Source: Saccharomyces mikatae IFO 1815
Lineage: Eukaryota > Ascomycota > Saccharomycetes > Saccharomycetales > Saccharomycetaceae
Length of the DNA stretch: 64,000 nucleotides
Direction of reading: 5' to 3'
Assembly: GCF_947241705.1 (NCBI RefSeq)
Contig: NC_079256.1
Span: 184,053 to 248,052, forward strand
Part shown: in pieces, positions 42,285 through 54,836 of the stretch
Layout: each line of letters starts with the position of its first letter
Position numbering within the stretch: the stretch's first letter is position 1
Notes under the pieces: model-generated
What the model saw: only the letters and a program-made list of their open reading frames with translations
The model's database searches: none
Told to the model about the DNA's origin: nothing
Position numbers and translations under genes: made by a program

Positions 42285-45200
42285 TAAAATTAGCGATTAT
42301 AGTTGAGAACTCCTTATTATTTAAGAATTAATTCAATTATATCGGTTATAATTTGTACTATTCAATAAAGATTACTTCCGTGCGGTGAGTATTTATCACA
42401 ACAATGGAAGTAAGAAATTTATATGTATTATTATATTACATAAAATGCTCTCTTGTGACCGGGATATTTAGAAGAAGTAGCGTCCACAGTGGTAGTGAAA
42501 CAGAATAAACTCCTGCTTTCCGTCTTAATGTCTTTGTAATGACTATCCGAGTGCTGTCTGTAAAAAAAATTTCAAAATAGATTGCCTGTTTTTAATATTA
42601 TGATTAAAAAGTTGAGTGAAGCTATTGGTTATGCTAGATTGTTGGAGATAAGGGAGAGGTGTACAAACTATGTTATATCTGTTTTTTATTTTTTTTTCAA
42701 GTGATTTCAAAATAAGGTTAGTGAGTATAAGATTGTGATTAAGTAATGATGAGATGGCTCCTTTATTGAGAAGCTACTTATGTATCTTTATTTAATCGAT
42801 CCGTGAAATGACCTGTTTTTGAATATTATTAAGTGTTCTTTGCTATATGTGTGAGAATCCATACGAAATATAATGTCAAGAAGTGTTGTATTTATATACC
42901 GGTGTCTGTTTCAAAGATAAATACGTTAAGCCAGTGCTATTGCGCAGAACATGCAAGCTTTTTTCTACTATATCAACTAACAGTCTATTTCAAAATCTAT
43001 TTGGCTGCAACCATATCTAGTTGTTGCTTTTCTTGAAGGTCATGTGACCATCATGAAGGTAGCCAAGTAAGATTTCATGACAAAAGATACTGAAAGGAAT
43101 CCCCGAACAGGTTGAAATTACCTAAAAAAATGGACTAAATTGGAAAGGTTTATCTGAGGATTCAAATTTGAACCGACTAATGATGGGAGCATGAAATTCG
43201 GTAGTCCATACAGAACTATTGGTAAATATTGCACAAATGCTTACTTAAAAACGGTAGAATAATTCCTCTTTTAGCTCACACGCTTTTGTAAAGCCTTAAA
43301 CTATTCATTGCACTTGAAACATAAGTATTCATCAAGAAAGCTATATGAATGTTACATTCCTATGAAATTTTCTCACAGAAATCGAAACCTGTCGATTCAG
43401 CCAAATTTCCCCCGAATACATTCTTTCGTGAATAATTCCAAGAAATGCTGAGAAAATAAAATATGTGAATGCTACTGAATAAACAACCGAGACAATACAA
43501 AAATATTTTAACATTAAAAAACAGCAGAAGTGAAACTCTCAGAAGATTCCAAATTATTTGTTCTTTCAGGTGATATGTATTATTTCAAATTTCTGTGCTG
43601 CCTACAATATTGCTCTACCCATTTATCGCTGTTCTATTTACTCCGAGCACTCCCTTTTCTCTCTCCAGAATTTAAACAGATGTATTGACATAGTTGTTTT
43701 GCTATTAGTAGAGTTGCACTTGCTATAACATATCTTGTTATATCCATTTATTACTGTGATGCGATATTCCCAAGCGTCAACAATAAAACACGGACATTTG
43801 TCACAGTTGGAAGAATGAAGTTATTAGCAAAGGTCATTCACCAGAATACCAATGTTTGCTATCCATACTTGGGATCCTATAGTATACTAATTTATCTATG
43901 AACAAGGTAGGTCTTTGAAAAACTAGGCATATTCTTCCATGACGCTAAATGATGCCATGAAAATTTCGGAGGAATTGCAGCCGTCCCAAATAACCAAAAA
44001 TTACTTGATAATCCTTAAAGAAAAGAGCTATGTAAAGATAGAAATACCTTAAAAGAGACAACTAAATCCAAAAACTCAATTGAAGGATTCGATTTGGATT
44101 GGATAAGTATACCATCAAAGAGTTAGCTATGTACAGAGAATTGATGGACAAGAATCGGATAGAGACTTACTCAGCTATATACGGGCAGCCTTTGTAAAAT
44201 GTAACATTCGTATCATGCGGTAGTTTGTAAATGCGTTTGCTCTGCCCTTTGCCCCATAAACATAATCAATGGATCAACATATAAACCACAGGCTATCACA
44301 AACCTTTAAACACCCGTACCTGTAATTACAACAATCTTTGATACATTCGAATTTACCAAGGAAGTAGAGTAAACGGTATAATTATTTTCATACGTTCTTC
44401 CGGGAACAGAATAACGTTTTTCTTTTTACTCAATTTTGCTTGAAGTCGCTTTTCTTTTTTAATTATAAGATCCGCATAGAAACAACAGCATTATGACGCA
44501 AATGATTTGAAAGGTACTTTTATTCTCCTCTAGCTATCTAAAGGAAATTTTTTAAGAATTTAAACTTCACTAGATTTATGAACCGATCAGCTCGTCAAAG
44601 ATATAAAAGATACAAAAAGTGAAGACCTCGAATCCCAGAAGATAGTCTCCGCTTAAGAAGTTTCCAGGAATGATTTCACCCCGTGCTGCAATGAGACGTA
44701 CAAGCCATTAGGCCTTCATGTCTAGTTTTTGTAACATAAGCTTGAATCCAAACTTACATAACGACAAGCTTTGAAATACTAGAATTTTTTTTTTAATGGT
44801 GAGAACTACGAAAAAGAATTCGGAAAAATCGTTATGGACCCATTCTCGTTGAAGAAGGAAAAGACGTAAGACTATATCGTTCAAAGGTTCTGTCTATTAC
44901 ACAAAAGAAGGCTGGATACTAAATTCACAGAAGTTGACAAACAGTAGAGGCTGGTCTGAGAAAGCATGGTGCCCTGTTTACCTGAGAGACGTTCAATTTT
45001 CTAAAAAAAGAAATTTAATTGTTTAAGCTCACATGGCTTATCAAGAGGTTTTTTTCTTTTACAAGCCACCCCAATTGCATACTATTCACTTAACTACTAT
45101 CTTACTTCCACTGGTTCACAAGACTCCCAGGCTTCCTTGCCTTGTGGAACCAGTTTTTTTCTATCGAGACGAAATTCTCCAGTCTAGTGATATTCCCTAT

Positions 45201-46321
45201 GAGAATGGAACACAGATAAGCAAGGGAGTAGTGCTGATTAATGCGTTGAGAGTGCCAACAGAAAGAACAGAAGCCTGTTTGGGCAGGATATGTACAAGAA
45301 TGAGGAATTTTTCTTTGACAGGGCTAATTTTGTAGTTTTCTTTTGAGCGAAACTTAAATAGCATTTTAGATTCAAAAAAAATGCGTTACCTAGCCATTGA
45401 GCATTAAACTGAGCCCTTAAATTCAGGAGGCACTATCAACCCCTGCCACAGAATATTTACTAGGTATAAGTGTTTAATAGTTGCAAGAACCAAGTACATA
45501 GATGAAATTATTCAACAGAAGATTCAAAGCGTAAAATAAAATATATTAGCGCCATCCACTGGCCTCTGTATTCTTTTCTTTTCTTTCTTTTTGTTTTTTG
45601 AACAAGAAAAATGGTACCCGGGTATCGAAGATGTTTCATTACACAAAACCTTGGCACATGATTCAATTCACCCTAACATCAATTAACTCTATTCGAGCAA
45701 CATGTGTAGCTAACTGCAGCTACCTCGTTTCTATATCGCACTCATTCTTGATTGTGGTATCTAATTTCGAATGCCTTAGTGATAGTGAACGGCATCGTAA
45801 GCTTCCACGGGTAGGTACGACTCTCAGCACATCATTGCTATTTCACTTCAGCTTGGGAAAAAAAACTGTAACATCATCCCGCGGCAATCGTTTAGAGCAT
45901 ACCAATATAGGCTAAGACAATAGCTTCCGAACGAGGGTCCTTGAAAAAGAAATATGACAGGCACGTAAAAGGGTTCTTTCGAAGGCACATGGGCACCCCT
46001 ATAACGTCGATCTTACATTGCACGCATACGAATACACATTGGCGCCGTAAAACATACCTTCATATACGAAGTTTGTGACGAATGCACCAATCGTTCAAGG
46101 ACAAGTTCATTTCTATAGTTACGGTGGATAAGGTGTGATAGATGAGATATGTAGGATCTTGGGGTGAGAAAAGAGTGTCAGTCAGTGGTTCGTTTGGGCA
46201 GCACCAGCTGGTGAAGGAATTTGTATAAATAGGGCTGCTATGGTCACCCATCTGTGAATATTTCGTCCTTACCTTACTCATATGTAAGTCTATATCACCA
46301 CTAAGAAACAAAACAAACACA
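42285..46321. other. Gene-poor region between the delta LTR and the PAU gene
   Basis: About 4 kb without a convincing gene. Parts near 43100-43260, 44040-44160 and 44800-45000 read like decayed coding sequence (short stretches with codon-like structure, many stops), but I cannot assign a family. A 105-codon frame at 45598-45915 starts only from a non-ATG codon. TATAAATA at 46224-46231 is the PAU TATA box. Confidence 0.45.
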
Positions 46322-46684
46322 ATGGTCAAATTAACTTCAATTGCCGCTGGTGTCGCTGCCATTGCTGCCGGTGCCTCCGCCACCACCACTCTAGCTCAAT
46401 CCGACGAAAGAGTCAACCTGGTTGAGTTGGGTGTCTACGTCTCCGATATCAGAGCTCATTTGGCCCAATATTACTTGTTCCAAGCCGCCCACCCAACTGA
46501 AACATACCCAGTCGAAGTTGCTGAAGCTGTCTTCAACTACGGTGATTTCACCACCATGTTGACCGGTATTGCCCCAGACCAAGTGACCAGAATGATCACT
46601 GGTGTGCCATGGTACTCCACCAGATTAAAGCCAGCTATCTCTAAGGCTCTATCTAAGGATGGTATCTACACTGTCGCCAAATAG
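46322..46684 (+). CDS. Seripauperin (PAU family)
   Basis: 120 residues, the family's standard length. Signal peptide [20 protein letters not shown], then the near-invariant [39 protein letters not shown] and [20 protein letters not shown] genes are subtelomeric, induced by anaerobiosis and cold and repressed by oxygen and heme; their products are cell-wall-associated mannoproteins. The family has over 20 near-identical members, so I give no number. The coding sequence is highly codon-biased, in line with strong expression. TATA at 46224. Confidence 0.95.
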   Translation: MVKLTSIAAGVAAIAAGASATTTLAQSDERVNLVELGVYVSDIRAHLAQYYLFQAAHPTETYPVEVAEAVFNYGDFTTMLTGIAPDQVTRMITGVPWYSTRLKPAISKALSKDGIYTVAK

Positions 46685-47216
46685 AGACAGACGCCTTTAC
46701 GAACGAAATTCTATAGACATTGAGTAACGAAAAAACAAAAAAAGCTTTTTTTTGCTGCCATGAAAACAGTTTATTATATATAAATGTATATTAATATTAT
46801 AAACCTGCCTGACAAATGCTGTGCATATACCATTAGCCGAAATACAATAGCCTCGAAACGAAATTCATTTTTGCTGCAGTGTATTATCCTGGTGTCCTTC
46901 GCACTTATAAGCAGTGTGGGCCAGATCGGTAGAGATGCATTAGTATTTGGACTCTCTTCCTAGGAAGTGAGTTGACAGTATCGGGTGACCTATATGTCTC
47001 TAACGATAAAGAGTACTGAAGTTCGGAAATGTAACTTGGCGGCAAAAAGAGGTCAAGTTTTAATACAGTCAATTCAAGAATTACAGAGAATAACAAAAAA
47101 AAAAGGAAGTAACTTTTTTATCTCATTTGAAATAATTGTTTTACGGTCAGTTCAAAGGAGATACTGCTATAAGTAATACTATTAAAACAAATCTACAAAC
47201 TATAAAGCGATAAAGG
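46685..47216. other. Intergenic between PAU and the VEL1-like gene (convergent)
   Basis: Both genes point into this interval, so it should hold two 3' ends. An AT-rich TTATTATATATAAATG stretch follows PAU. No gene seen. Confidence 0.5.
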
Positions 47217-47837
47217 TTAGACAAAACCGGCTTCTGGTGGACAAGCGGCCTTTAGCTGAATGGCAGTACAATAATCTGGCAAAGTATCATCTTTACCAAA
47301 GATGTTGACAGTTGGTGTGCTCAAAATGACTGACGCAAAATTTGGGTAGCATGATGCAACTTGAACGCCATAATCGGTAGCATTGAACAACTGGTTTGCT
47401 AAGCCAGTTACGAAAGAACTATTCGGAGCTGTATAGGCCCAGGAGTTGTACTCAATTTCACCGTTAACAGTATTGGCAAAAGGAACCATAGCATCGCCAA
47501 TGGATTGGGGATTACAAGTCTTTTTGTTCGTTGTGAAGATAAGTGGAGAGAAGTTTTTTGTCTCGTTGGTACCAATGGTAGTCAACTTTGATAAGAATCT
47601 TGGTTCCTGGTCCAAATATCTTGCCCAAGCATCACCAACACTGTCAGTCAAAGTGTCAGCACCAACAAACGTGGATTGACCTAAAAATGTTCCGTTTTGA
47701 CCAACGACTTTCATAACGTAGGTGCCACAGTGGGGACCATGTAGGTCATTACAAGTGACGTTAGTCAGATCAAACCTAACGGCTGCTGCAACGGAAATAA
47801 GGACACCAAAGAAAGTGAAAATGCTTAGAAAACTCAT
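47217..47837 (-). CDS. VEL1/YOR387C-family secreted protein
   Basis: 206 residues, same length as Vel1 (YGL258W) and its near-identical paralogue YOR387C. Signal peptide MSFLSIFTFFGVLISVAAAV, N-glycosylation sites (NVT, NGT, NET, NSS, NAT), conserved cysteines, and the blocks LHGPHCGTYVMKVVGQNGTF and LPDYCTAIQLKAACPPEAGFV. The function is not known; in S. cerevisiae expression rises strongly on zinc depletion and the gene is linked to velum formation. Because it lies beside FDH1 and a YOR389W-like gene, it corresponds to YOR387C by position. The ATG is at 47837. Confidence 0.92.
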   Translation of the reverse strand: MSFLSIFTFFGVLISVAAAVRFDLTNVTCNDLHGPHCGTYVMKVVGQNGTFLGQSTFVGADTLTDSVGDAWARYLDQEPRFLSKLTTIGTNETKNFSPLIFTTNKKTCNPQSIGDAMVPFANTVNGEIEYNSWAYTAPNSSFVTGLANQLFNATDYGVQVASCYPNFASVILSTPTVNIFGKDDTLPDYCTAIQLKAACPPEAGFV

Positions 47838-48879
47838 GATATGGTTGTTGTTTTTGGCGATAACTTGATATCTTGGACTTGCACAAAAACCATCGAAAGG
47901 CTCTTGCTCTCAATTATAAATAAACTTACAACGCTTATATAACAATCTAATTTCTTTCAAGCTGTATTTGTTGAAGAATATTTTCATTATTCTTTTGCAG
48001 TCGAGAAGACAGACCTTGAAAATATTTGTAGATTTCCAACCTCAGCGGTTATTAACATCGAGATTTTTACCCGTAGGGTGTATAGGTCTTCAAAGAATAT
48101 TGTGTAGTTCAGAGGTACATGATTCGAGAAGCCAGTGCGCATGAAACTGGCACCTTCCCTTCCAAAAACAGAAGCTACAGTAATCCAGAATGACCCATTC
48201 GGGAAAAGTCTGGTGACAGCAACATTGCATGGAGGTATAACCGCATGCGTATACTGGAGCCAGAGAAACTTTAATGGGTACCTGAATTTTATTAAAGTGT
48301 GCAACACCTCTTTTAGCTAATCAAAGAAATGTATTTTAAGATCTATGTACCTCAAACAAAATAGGGACCAAAAATAGTCCATGAGTTCAGAGCATAAGCA
48401 AACGGCGAATGTGCAAATACGAATATGATACTACAGATTGTTTGCCAGCATAATCGAGAAGAAAAGGCATTATGTTCTGTATAATAAACAGATTGATTGT
48501 GAGCAATTTAGCTTTATTGGTGAAGGAAATGCGCATATATACTATTGCGTCATAAAATGCACCCCTGTGTAACAATAGGTCCGAAATGGACAAAGGCGCT
48601 TTTGCCCGCCAGGTGATGAATGGATGCGTTGATAGAAGTTGTCAGCCGCATACAGAAAGACGATGCCACCTAAGCGGCCAAGTACAGTATTAAAAACGAG
48701 TACCTCTCATCATAGTAAGCACTGCTAACGTTAACTATACATAATGCTATTCGCAAAGCGAAAGAAATGAAAAAGAGAGTAATAGTAGGCTCAATCAGCA
48801 CCACAACACTTCTCGTTATGTAACAGAGCTCAGATTTAAGTAGCGATTTTACATGTGTGTGTACAGTGCATTATAGATC
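47838..48879. promoter_or_regulatory. Region between the VEL1-like gene and FDH1
   Basis: About 1 kb: promoter of the VEL1-like gene on one side and the 3' end of FDH1 on the other. Only short frames, none supported. Confidence 0.45.
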
Positions 48880-50007
48880 TTATTTCTGACCATACGCTTT
48901 CGTAGCGTATAGACCGTTCTGCACAATAACATCCTGTGGACGGTAGTCATATTTCTTGGACAAGTAGCTGTTTAAGATGTTCTTTACCCCCTGAGCGTAT
49001 CTTTTTTGAGCATCCAAGGAGGTGCCACTGATGTGTACAGTCATTGCATTTCCAACACGATCTTTGTTGTCCATAGACCTCCAAGGATGGTCCTTTGGCG
49101 CAGGTTGTTTGTCCCAGACATCGCCACCGTAGCCGGCCAACTTGCCAGACCTAACAGCCTCTGCAACATCTTCGGCCACGCAAATGGCACCTCTAGCGGT
49201 ATTTACCAAATATGCACCATCTTTCATATGGGATATGAGCTCTCTGTTGAACAGACCCTTTGAATCCTCGTGCAACGGGCAGTTGATGGTAACAACATCG
49301 GACTGGGAAACCATGTCTTCTAATTTTTCCACTCTCTGAACAATGTCACCTCGGCCGTTGAAGAGCTTGCTGGCCTCATTCAACCTGCTGATTGCTTCCG
49401 CAGGAAGTTCCTGGTAGTCATAGTAGAGTAACTTCTTTGGATTGAACGCAACCAGTCTCTCTAGAACCCTATATCCAATTCTTCCAGCGCCCACGGTTGA
49501 GACTACTTTGTCCTCAAGATCGTATTCATTCTTGGCCACGCCAGCAATGTCCCACTCACCATTGATTGCCTGCTGGTGACCACCATTGTAGTTTCTTATC
49601 AACACCAAGATTGTGGCCATAACGTGTTCTGCAACCGAGACAACGTTGGAACCGGTGACTTCGGTGACCGTAATTTTCCTTTCATTGGCGGCCTCTAGAT
49701 CAACATGGTCAGAACCGACACCAGCGGTGACACAAAGCTTCAGATTAGGTGCTTTGGCAATTCTGTTTCTCGAGATGTAGGCTGGGAAAAAAGGTGTGGT
49801 AATCACAATTTCTGCATCTTTCAATTCCCTGTCCACAGTAGAGTCCGGTTCAGGGTCCTTGTCAGTCGTAGTAATTAACTCGTATCCCTGTTCTTCAACG
49901 AACTTTCTGATACCGAGTTCATTTTCAATACATCCCAGCAGCTTCTCTTGCTCTTCAGCATGTTTACCGCCTTCGTAAAGAACTAGCAAAATCTTTCCCT
50001 TTGGCAT
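48880..50007 (-). CDS. FDH1: NAD-dependent formate dehydrogenase
   Basis: 375 residues, one fewer than S. cerevisiae Fdh1. It oxidises formate to CO2 with NAD in the cytosol, protecting cells from exogenous formate. D-2-hydroxyacid dehydrogenase family: formate-binding region [36 protein letters not shown], nucleotide motif GAGRIG at 173-178 with Asp197 (YYDYQE) setting NAD specificity, Arg272 in NTARGAICV, and the catalytic His325 in [19 protein letters not shown]. The ATG at 50007 ([20 protein letters not shown]) is used; an in-frame extension to 50031 starts with TTG only. Intact, unlike the split FDH2 of S288C. Confidence 0.96.
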   Translation of the reverse strand: MPKGKILLVLYEGGKHAEEQEKLLGCIENELGIRKFVEEQGYELITTTDKDPEPDSTVDRELKDAEIVITTPFFPAYISRNRIAKAPNLKLCVTAGVGSDHVDLEAANERKITVTEVTGSNVVSVAEHVMATILVLIRNYNGGHQQAINGEWDIAGVAKNEYDLEDKVVSTVGAGRIGYRVLERLVAFNPKKLLYYDYQELPAEAISRLNEASKLFNGRGDIVQRVEKLEDMVSQSDVVTINCPLHEDSKGLFNRELISHMKDGAYLVNTARGAICVAEDVAEAVRSGKLAGYGGDVWDKQPAPKDHPWRSMDNKDRVGNAMTVHISGTSLDAQKRYAQGVKNILNSYLSKKYDYRPQDVIVQNGLYATKAYGQK

Positions 50008-50050
50008 TTCTTGTGTGGTTATTTGTTGCAATGCACAGACACACTATTTG

Positions 50051-50081
<31 letters not shown>

Positions 50082-51063
50082 TTGTTTGAACAAGACTATT
50101 AGCAGTAGAATATATGCGTAGAAACACGCTCAAGAAAACGGCAACTTCATGCCTTTTTATATGAGATTCTTGGTGACTGACGATGAAGAATGGTTTCCCC
50201 AACCTTAGTTGACAAACAAATAGTCCAAGAACGGTATACTCCACAAAAATTCTATCACATTTGTTATAGTATTACTAGCATGACTATTTGGCTCGGAGTT
50301 CAGCCGCCGGTTCTTTCTTAATGAGGATATATCCGATCCCAAAAAAGAAAGGGATTGCCATCTGCACTCCATGGCTAGAAAACAGCTCTAAAGGCTCTAA
50401 AAGCCATAGCCAAAACCAGTACTAAAAGAAACTTTGAGCGAACTTCCTTCCGAGCCTTCTCTGAGACAGTGACGAAATGCGTAATTACCGAATGCTCTAT
50501 TGGCTGTCGAGAACCGTGAAAAGAGCTGCATGGTGAGATTCCTAACGAACTGCCATGGAGGACTCTATGCTGCTACGAGAAGGGCTCTCCAAACACCCGT
50601 CTTCATAAGAAATCAGGGTACGTCAATACAAATTCGGAATTGATATATGATTTTGGGCCTGCAGAGCGAACATGTGTGTAGCAGGGGACAGCATCCTAGC
50701 AATGGGTTCGTGACAAGATTCATCGCCAAATTGTCCAGAAAAAGGTTCCGAACATGAATGTTTCTTATGAAACGGTGATGCAATGCCATTGTGTTCGATC
50801 TATGTCAATGACAGGCTATAAGCTTTCTCTGGATATAGTGATACTTTAAGCGGTCGCAGTGAGCTACGTGAAAATGACTATGCTGCAGATTTTGCCAAGA
50901 GAAAAACTAAAAACCGAATAGAAATAAAAAGGAAAAAAAAAACTTGCGCCCCTTCAGTATCTGAGAGCTCGAGGTATTAGGTAATATAGAATAAGAAAAG
51001 AAAAAAAAAAGAAACCGATGAACGCAGCTTTCGAGGAATTGTTTATCGTGGTTTAGACAGATA
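50008..51063. promoter_or_regulatory. Divergent promoter region between FDH1 and the YOR389W-like gene
   Basis: TATAAAAAGG on the minus strand at 50152-50161 fits FDH1. A (TA)n(TG)n run lies at 50050-50082, and A-rich runs at 50935-50942 and 51001-51012 precede the + strand gene. No other gene seen. Confidence 0.55.
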
Positions 51064-52941
51064 ATGAGATTTCATCGTCAGGGCGTGTCGGCCACCATCG
51101 GTCTACTGCTCATTGTCCTGCTTGGTTTTTGTTGGAAAATATCCAGATCTTATCGAAGAGTGTCAACCGGTCTTCCACTTAACGAATCCGCGAACAAGGT
51201 TGCAGATGTACCTACTATACGATGGGACAATTACCTAGAATTTGTTAGAGACATCGATTTCGACAACAGTACGGCTATCTTCAATTCCATTCGCGCTGCT
51301 CTGAGACAATCTTCGTCTGATATCCACCCCTTGGGCGTATCGTACTTTCCTGCTGTAATTCCTAAGGGAACTTTAATGTACCATTCTGGATCGGGCGTGC
51401 CAACTACTTTTGAATGGCTAGCTATGGATTACGAATTCAGCTACTCTTTCGGCTTGAGGTCGCCAGCTTATGGAAGGAGATCGTTAGAAAGAAAGCACGG
51501 AAGGCCCGGTAATGGCACTCGTGGTAATCATCCACCACCGCCACCGCCACCAGACAAAGGAGGCCAGGGCTCACAAAAGATGCTTACTTACAGAGCGGCA
51601 CGAGACCTCAACAAATTTCTTTATCTTGACGGGGCTTCTGCTGCGAAAACCGACTCAGGTGAGATGGATACGCAGCTAATGTTGTCGAATGTTATCAAGA
51701 AGAAACTGAAGCTTCCAGATGATGATGAGGATGAAGAAAGGGCGGAAAGGCTCTACGCCGCCAGAATATGCAAGTGGGGGAAGCCATTCGGGTTGGATGG
51801 CATCATCAGGGTGGAGGTGGGCTTTGAAGTTGTACTGTGCGATTTCTCTGGGGATAATGTCGAGCTCGTCTCGATTCTAGATATGGTTCATCCGAATCAG
51901 TACCTGGATCTGCCATCACCTACCGTCATATCAAAGGAAGAGGGCTGGCCTCTAGATGATAACGGAAAGCTGGTTGAAGAACAGCTGACGGATGATCAAA
52001 AGGCGATTCTCGAGAGAGAAGACGGCTGGGCGAAGATCTTGTCCAATTTCGACGCTGTTAAGAGTTTCAACTGGATAAGGGCGGGCGCAGCGCACGACGA
52101 TGGGGAGAATCGGATTCATCTTGACTATCGGTACCTCGTAAGCGGAATAAACAGGACTTACATTGCTCCTGACCCCAACAACAGAAGATTACTCAACGAT
52201 GGAATGACATGGGAAAAACAACTGGAGATGGTTGATGATTTAGAGAAGGCTCTGAAAGTGGGGTTTGATGCTTCTAGAAGCATGAATTGGCAAGTGGCAT
52301 TGGATGAGCTTGTTGCCAAGTTTGCACCCTTGCTGAAAACTGTTAGTGCCATTCTCAACAGGACTGGCGATATTAACGAGTATGTGGCGATAAATGCAAC
52401 AGCACTCACGTTGAACTTCTGTCTGCGGTTTGAGGCTGCAGATAACAACCGTGATCAGTTTGGTAGTGGAAAAGATTTTGCTATTTACCAATATGTAAGC
52501 CCATACCAGGATTTGACGACGGATGCAGACTTTCTGATCTGGTCGTCTACTGTAAGCGTTGTAAAAGAGATAGTTGATGTGGTTTACAAGGTGAACGATC
52601 TACTGGTACCGGAAGTTCAGTCATTTATGAAGGATAATAGAACTTCCAGTGATTTAGAAAGGCACGTTGAAACGGCACGCACTGCTGTTAACGGCTTAAT
52701 TGAATCTCTGGGATGGATTGAGCTAAACTATCGCTGTGAAAGGCAATGCAACTGGGATGAGGTTTGCTACACTCCTTCTTGGGGTCCATCCCCAATGGGC
52801 ATGACTAAGCCTAGTTCTCATCACGGGGGACTCGGAATGCACTTTGATGAATCTCGGCAGAGATTGGTTATCAACAGTGGACTACAGTGCATTAGTATAG
52901 ACGATTTGCTAGGAAACCATAATAATCAACGCTTCCCATGA
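51064..52941 (+). CDS. YOR389W-like putative secretory-pathway protein
   Basis: 625 residues (the S. cerevisiae product of YOR389W is 624). A single hydrophobic segment at about 10-26 (ATIGLLLIVLLGFCW) acts as signal anchor or signal peptide. There are several N-glycosylation sites (NST, NGT, NRT), a Pro-rich run (HPPPPPPPPDKGG) near 155-165, an acidic DDDEDEER stretch, and a Cys-rich C-terminus (YRCERQCNWDEVCYTPSWGPSP). The function is unknown. In S288C it is divergent from FDH1, exactly as here, and a truncated paralogue (YPL277C/YPL278C) sits beside FDH2. The ATG at 51064 matches the remembered start MRFHRQG. Confidence 0.93.
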   Translation: MRFHRQGVSATIGLLLIVLLGFCWKISRSYRRVSTGLPLNESANKVADVPTIRWDNYLEFVRDIDFDNSTAIFNSIRAALRQSSSDIHPLGVSYFPAVIPKGTLMYHSGSGVPTTFEWLAMDYEFSYSFGLRSPAYGRRSLERKHGRPGNGTRGNHPPPPPPPDKGGQGSQKMLTYRAARDLNKFLYLDGASAAKTDSGEMDTQLMLSNVIKKKLKLPDDDEDEERAERLYAARICKWGKPFGLDGIIRVEVGFEVVLCDFSGDNVELVSILDMVHPNQYLDLPSPTVISKEEGWPLDDNGKLVEEQLTDDQKAILEREDGWAKILSNFDAVKSFNWIRAGAAHDDGENRIHLDYRYLVSGINRTYIAPDPNNRRLLNDGMTWEKQLEMVDDLEKALKVGFDASRSMNWQVALDELVAKFAPLLKTVSAILNRTGDINEYVAINATALTLNFCLRFEAADNNRDQFGSGKDFAIYQYVSPYQDLTTDADFLIWSSTVSVVKEIVDVVYKVNDLLVPEVQSFMKDNRTSSDLERHVETARTAVNGLIESLGWIELNYRCERQCNWDEVCYTPSWGPSPMGMTKPSSHHGGLGMHFDESRQRLVINSGLQCISIDDLLGNHNNQRFP

Positions 52942-54261
52942 CGAGACACATGAAGGATTATGCGTACGAGTGTGACTTTAAAAGGTTTCGCGATAATTGA
53001 GGCGCTGAGGTACTAAAAAACGATACCATGTAGGGTCTGCAGCAATCCTCTAGCTCTGTTCATTATTATTGTCGGATATGCGAACTAAAATTCATTGTGT
53101 GAGCAATCGTGAATTGTAAAGAAAGGATGTAGAACTAACTCTCAATGTAGGAGCACATAATAGGGCCCGGCCCTTCTGCACATATGTAGTAAATCAATGT
53201 ATCTTAGATATATACCACTTGAAAAAAAGGTCCAATCACCTTACCACATGATGAGGTAGGATCATAATTGCGAATCCTTGCATCAAGATATCTCAGAGGC
53301 ATTGACTGGGAGTTGCACTGGTAGTAGGGGGTGGAATTGGGGTAGCACTGTGTCTATTCCAGGATTGATATGGCTATTTGACGAATAGTGATAGTGACAA
53401 ATACAATACAGCGAGGGTGAATTGGTTTTTGGTATACGTATAGAAATGAGGAAAGAATAGCAAAAGAAATTTTAGGGAAAGTAAAAAGATTAAGAGCATC
53501 TGATATTTTATTCTGCTGTAGTGTGGAAAAAAGATGGGGTGAGATTATCTCATAGCATCCGCATGAGCATGTGTTGCAATTATCACATTGCATTAAGTCC
53601 TGTGACGGTAATATAAAGTGATGTATGGTGTGTTAATGGTGGTAATAGGGAACTGATTCTATTTTGTGATGTGACAAGGTTACAGTAGCATTATTTTTTA
53701 AGTATTGTAGAAGTAAAGTGCATAGGGGTATTATTTGTATGTGCAAAAAGAACTGTTTTATGCGTGTAGAGTTTTGGAGCTGGTGCTTAATTGCCGGTCT
53801 TGGGTAATGTAGTATTGATGTTTTAAAATGTGATAAACCAAAAGCATGATATTGGGTAATGTTTCAGAAACGTATTACAGAAGAGGAGTGTTTAGTGGTA
53901 GCTCTAAACGCAGAAGTATTCTTCCTAAACAAAAGGAGTAATTCTATATTTCTTACTCTTAGATAACTTATGGAGGCTTTCCAGTGATCTTATTTTACTA
54001 TGAGATATAAAGCATATCTTAATTCTTTATCTCAACAGCATCACCAACTGTGTATGATATTGCGAGTAGATCCTTAGTTGTAATTGGTAGGGTATTGTGG
54101 AATAGCATGCGTGTGAGCGTGCCGTGGTGTAGCATCACGGTAGTGTTCAGAGTAAATTTTGTTGCTTAAACTATCATAATGGTATGGTGAGTTTGCAAAT
54201 ATTCGACTTTCATAATGGTAGGGACAGTGCTAATATACAATCTGTTTACTCAGTAGAATTT
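52942..54261. other. Subtelomeric spacer between the last conventional gene and the X element
   Basis: About 1.3 kb without a supported gene. The frame at 53354-53593 (minus) has no features. Confidence 0.45.
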
Positions 54262-54836
54262 TCGATTGAGATATTTTTAATATTTTGGTGTTTTTGAAGT
54301 CGATTTTTTATTATTATGGTAAATATATGTATAAAATGACTAGACCGAATGTGGAAAAATACGTTATATTGAATGCAAGTAAATTCATTTAAATGATATT
54401 TGGGTCCTTAGAATATATTATAAACACTAAAATGGGAATAAACATGAGTTTTATGAGTAAATGGCGCAGGGCGTGTGGTGACGTAAGGAATTGCGATCTA
54501 GCTCATTAATCATAATTTAGTAAGATTATTGACCCTTTTTCATATATTACTATAAACTAGTCATACTTCTTAGGTTAGCACATTTTAATAGAATGATAAT
54601 ATGTGGCTATGAATCGATGTGAATTTGGAGAAATTTTTTATGTTTGGGTGATTTAATTGGTGATTTTTTTAAATTGTGATAAATATATGTATATAATGAG
54701 TAGACAGAATTTGGCAAAATACGTTATATTAGATGCAAGTAAGTGCATATATATGATATTTGGGTCCGTAGAATACATTATAAACACTAAAATGGGAATA
54801 AAAGTGGGTTTTATGGGTAAATGGCACAGGGTGTGA
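54262..54836 (+). repeat. Two tandem copies of the X-core start, 360 bp apart
   Basis: 54262-54476 and 54623-54836 align with a constant offset of about 360 bp (for example AAATATATGTAT at 54320 and 54680; TAAACACTAAAATGGGAATAAA at 54421 and 54781). The second copy matches the usual X core better. Confidence 0.8.
54636..54646 (+). promoter_or_regulatory. Candidate ARS consensus in the X core
   Basis: TTTTATGTTTG matches the 11-bp replication origin consensus WTTTAYRTTTW at 10 of 11 positions. Core X elements normally contain an origin here. Confidence 0.4.
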
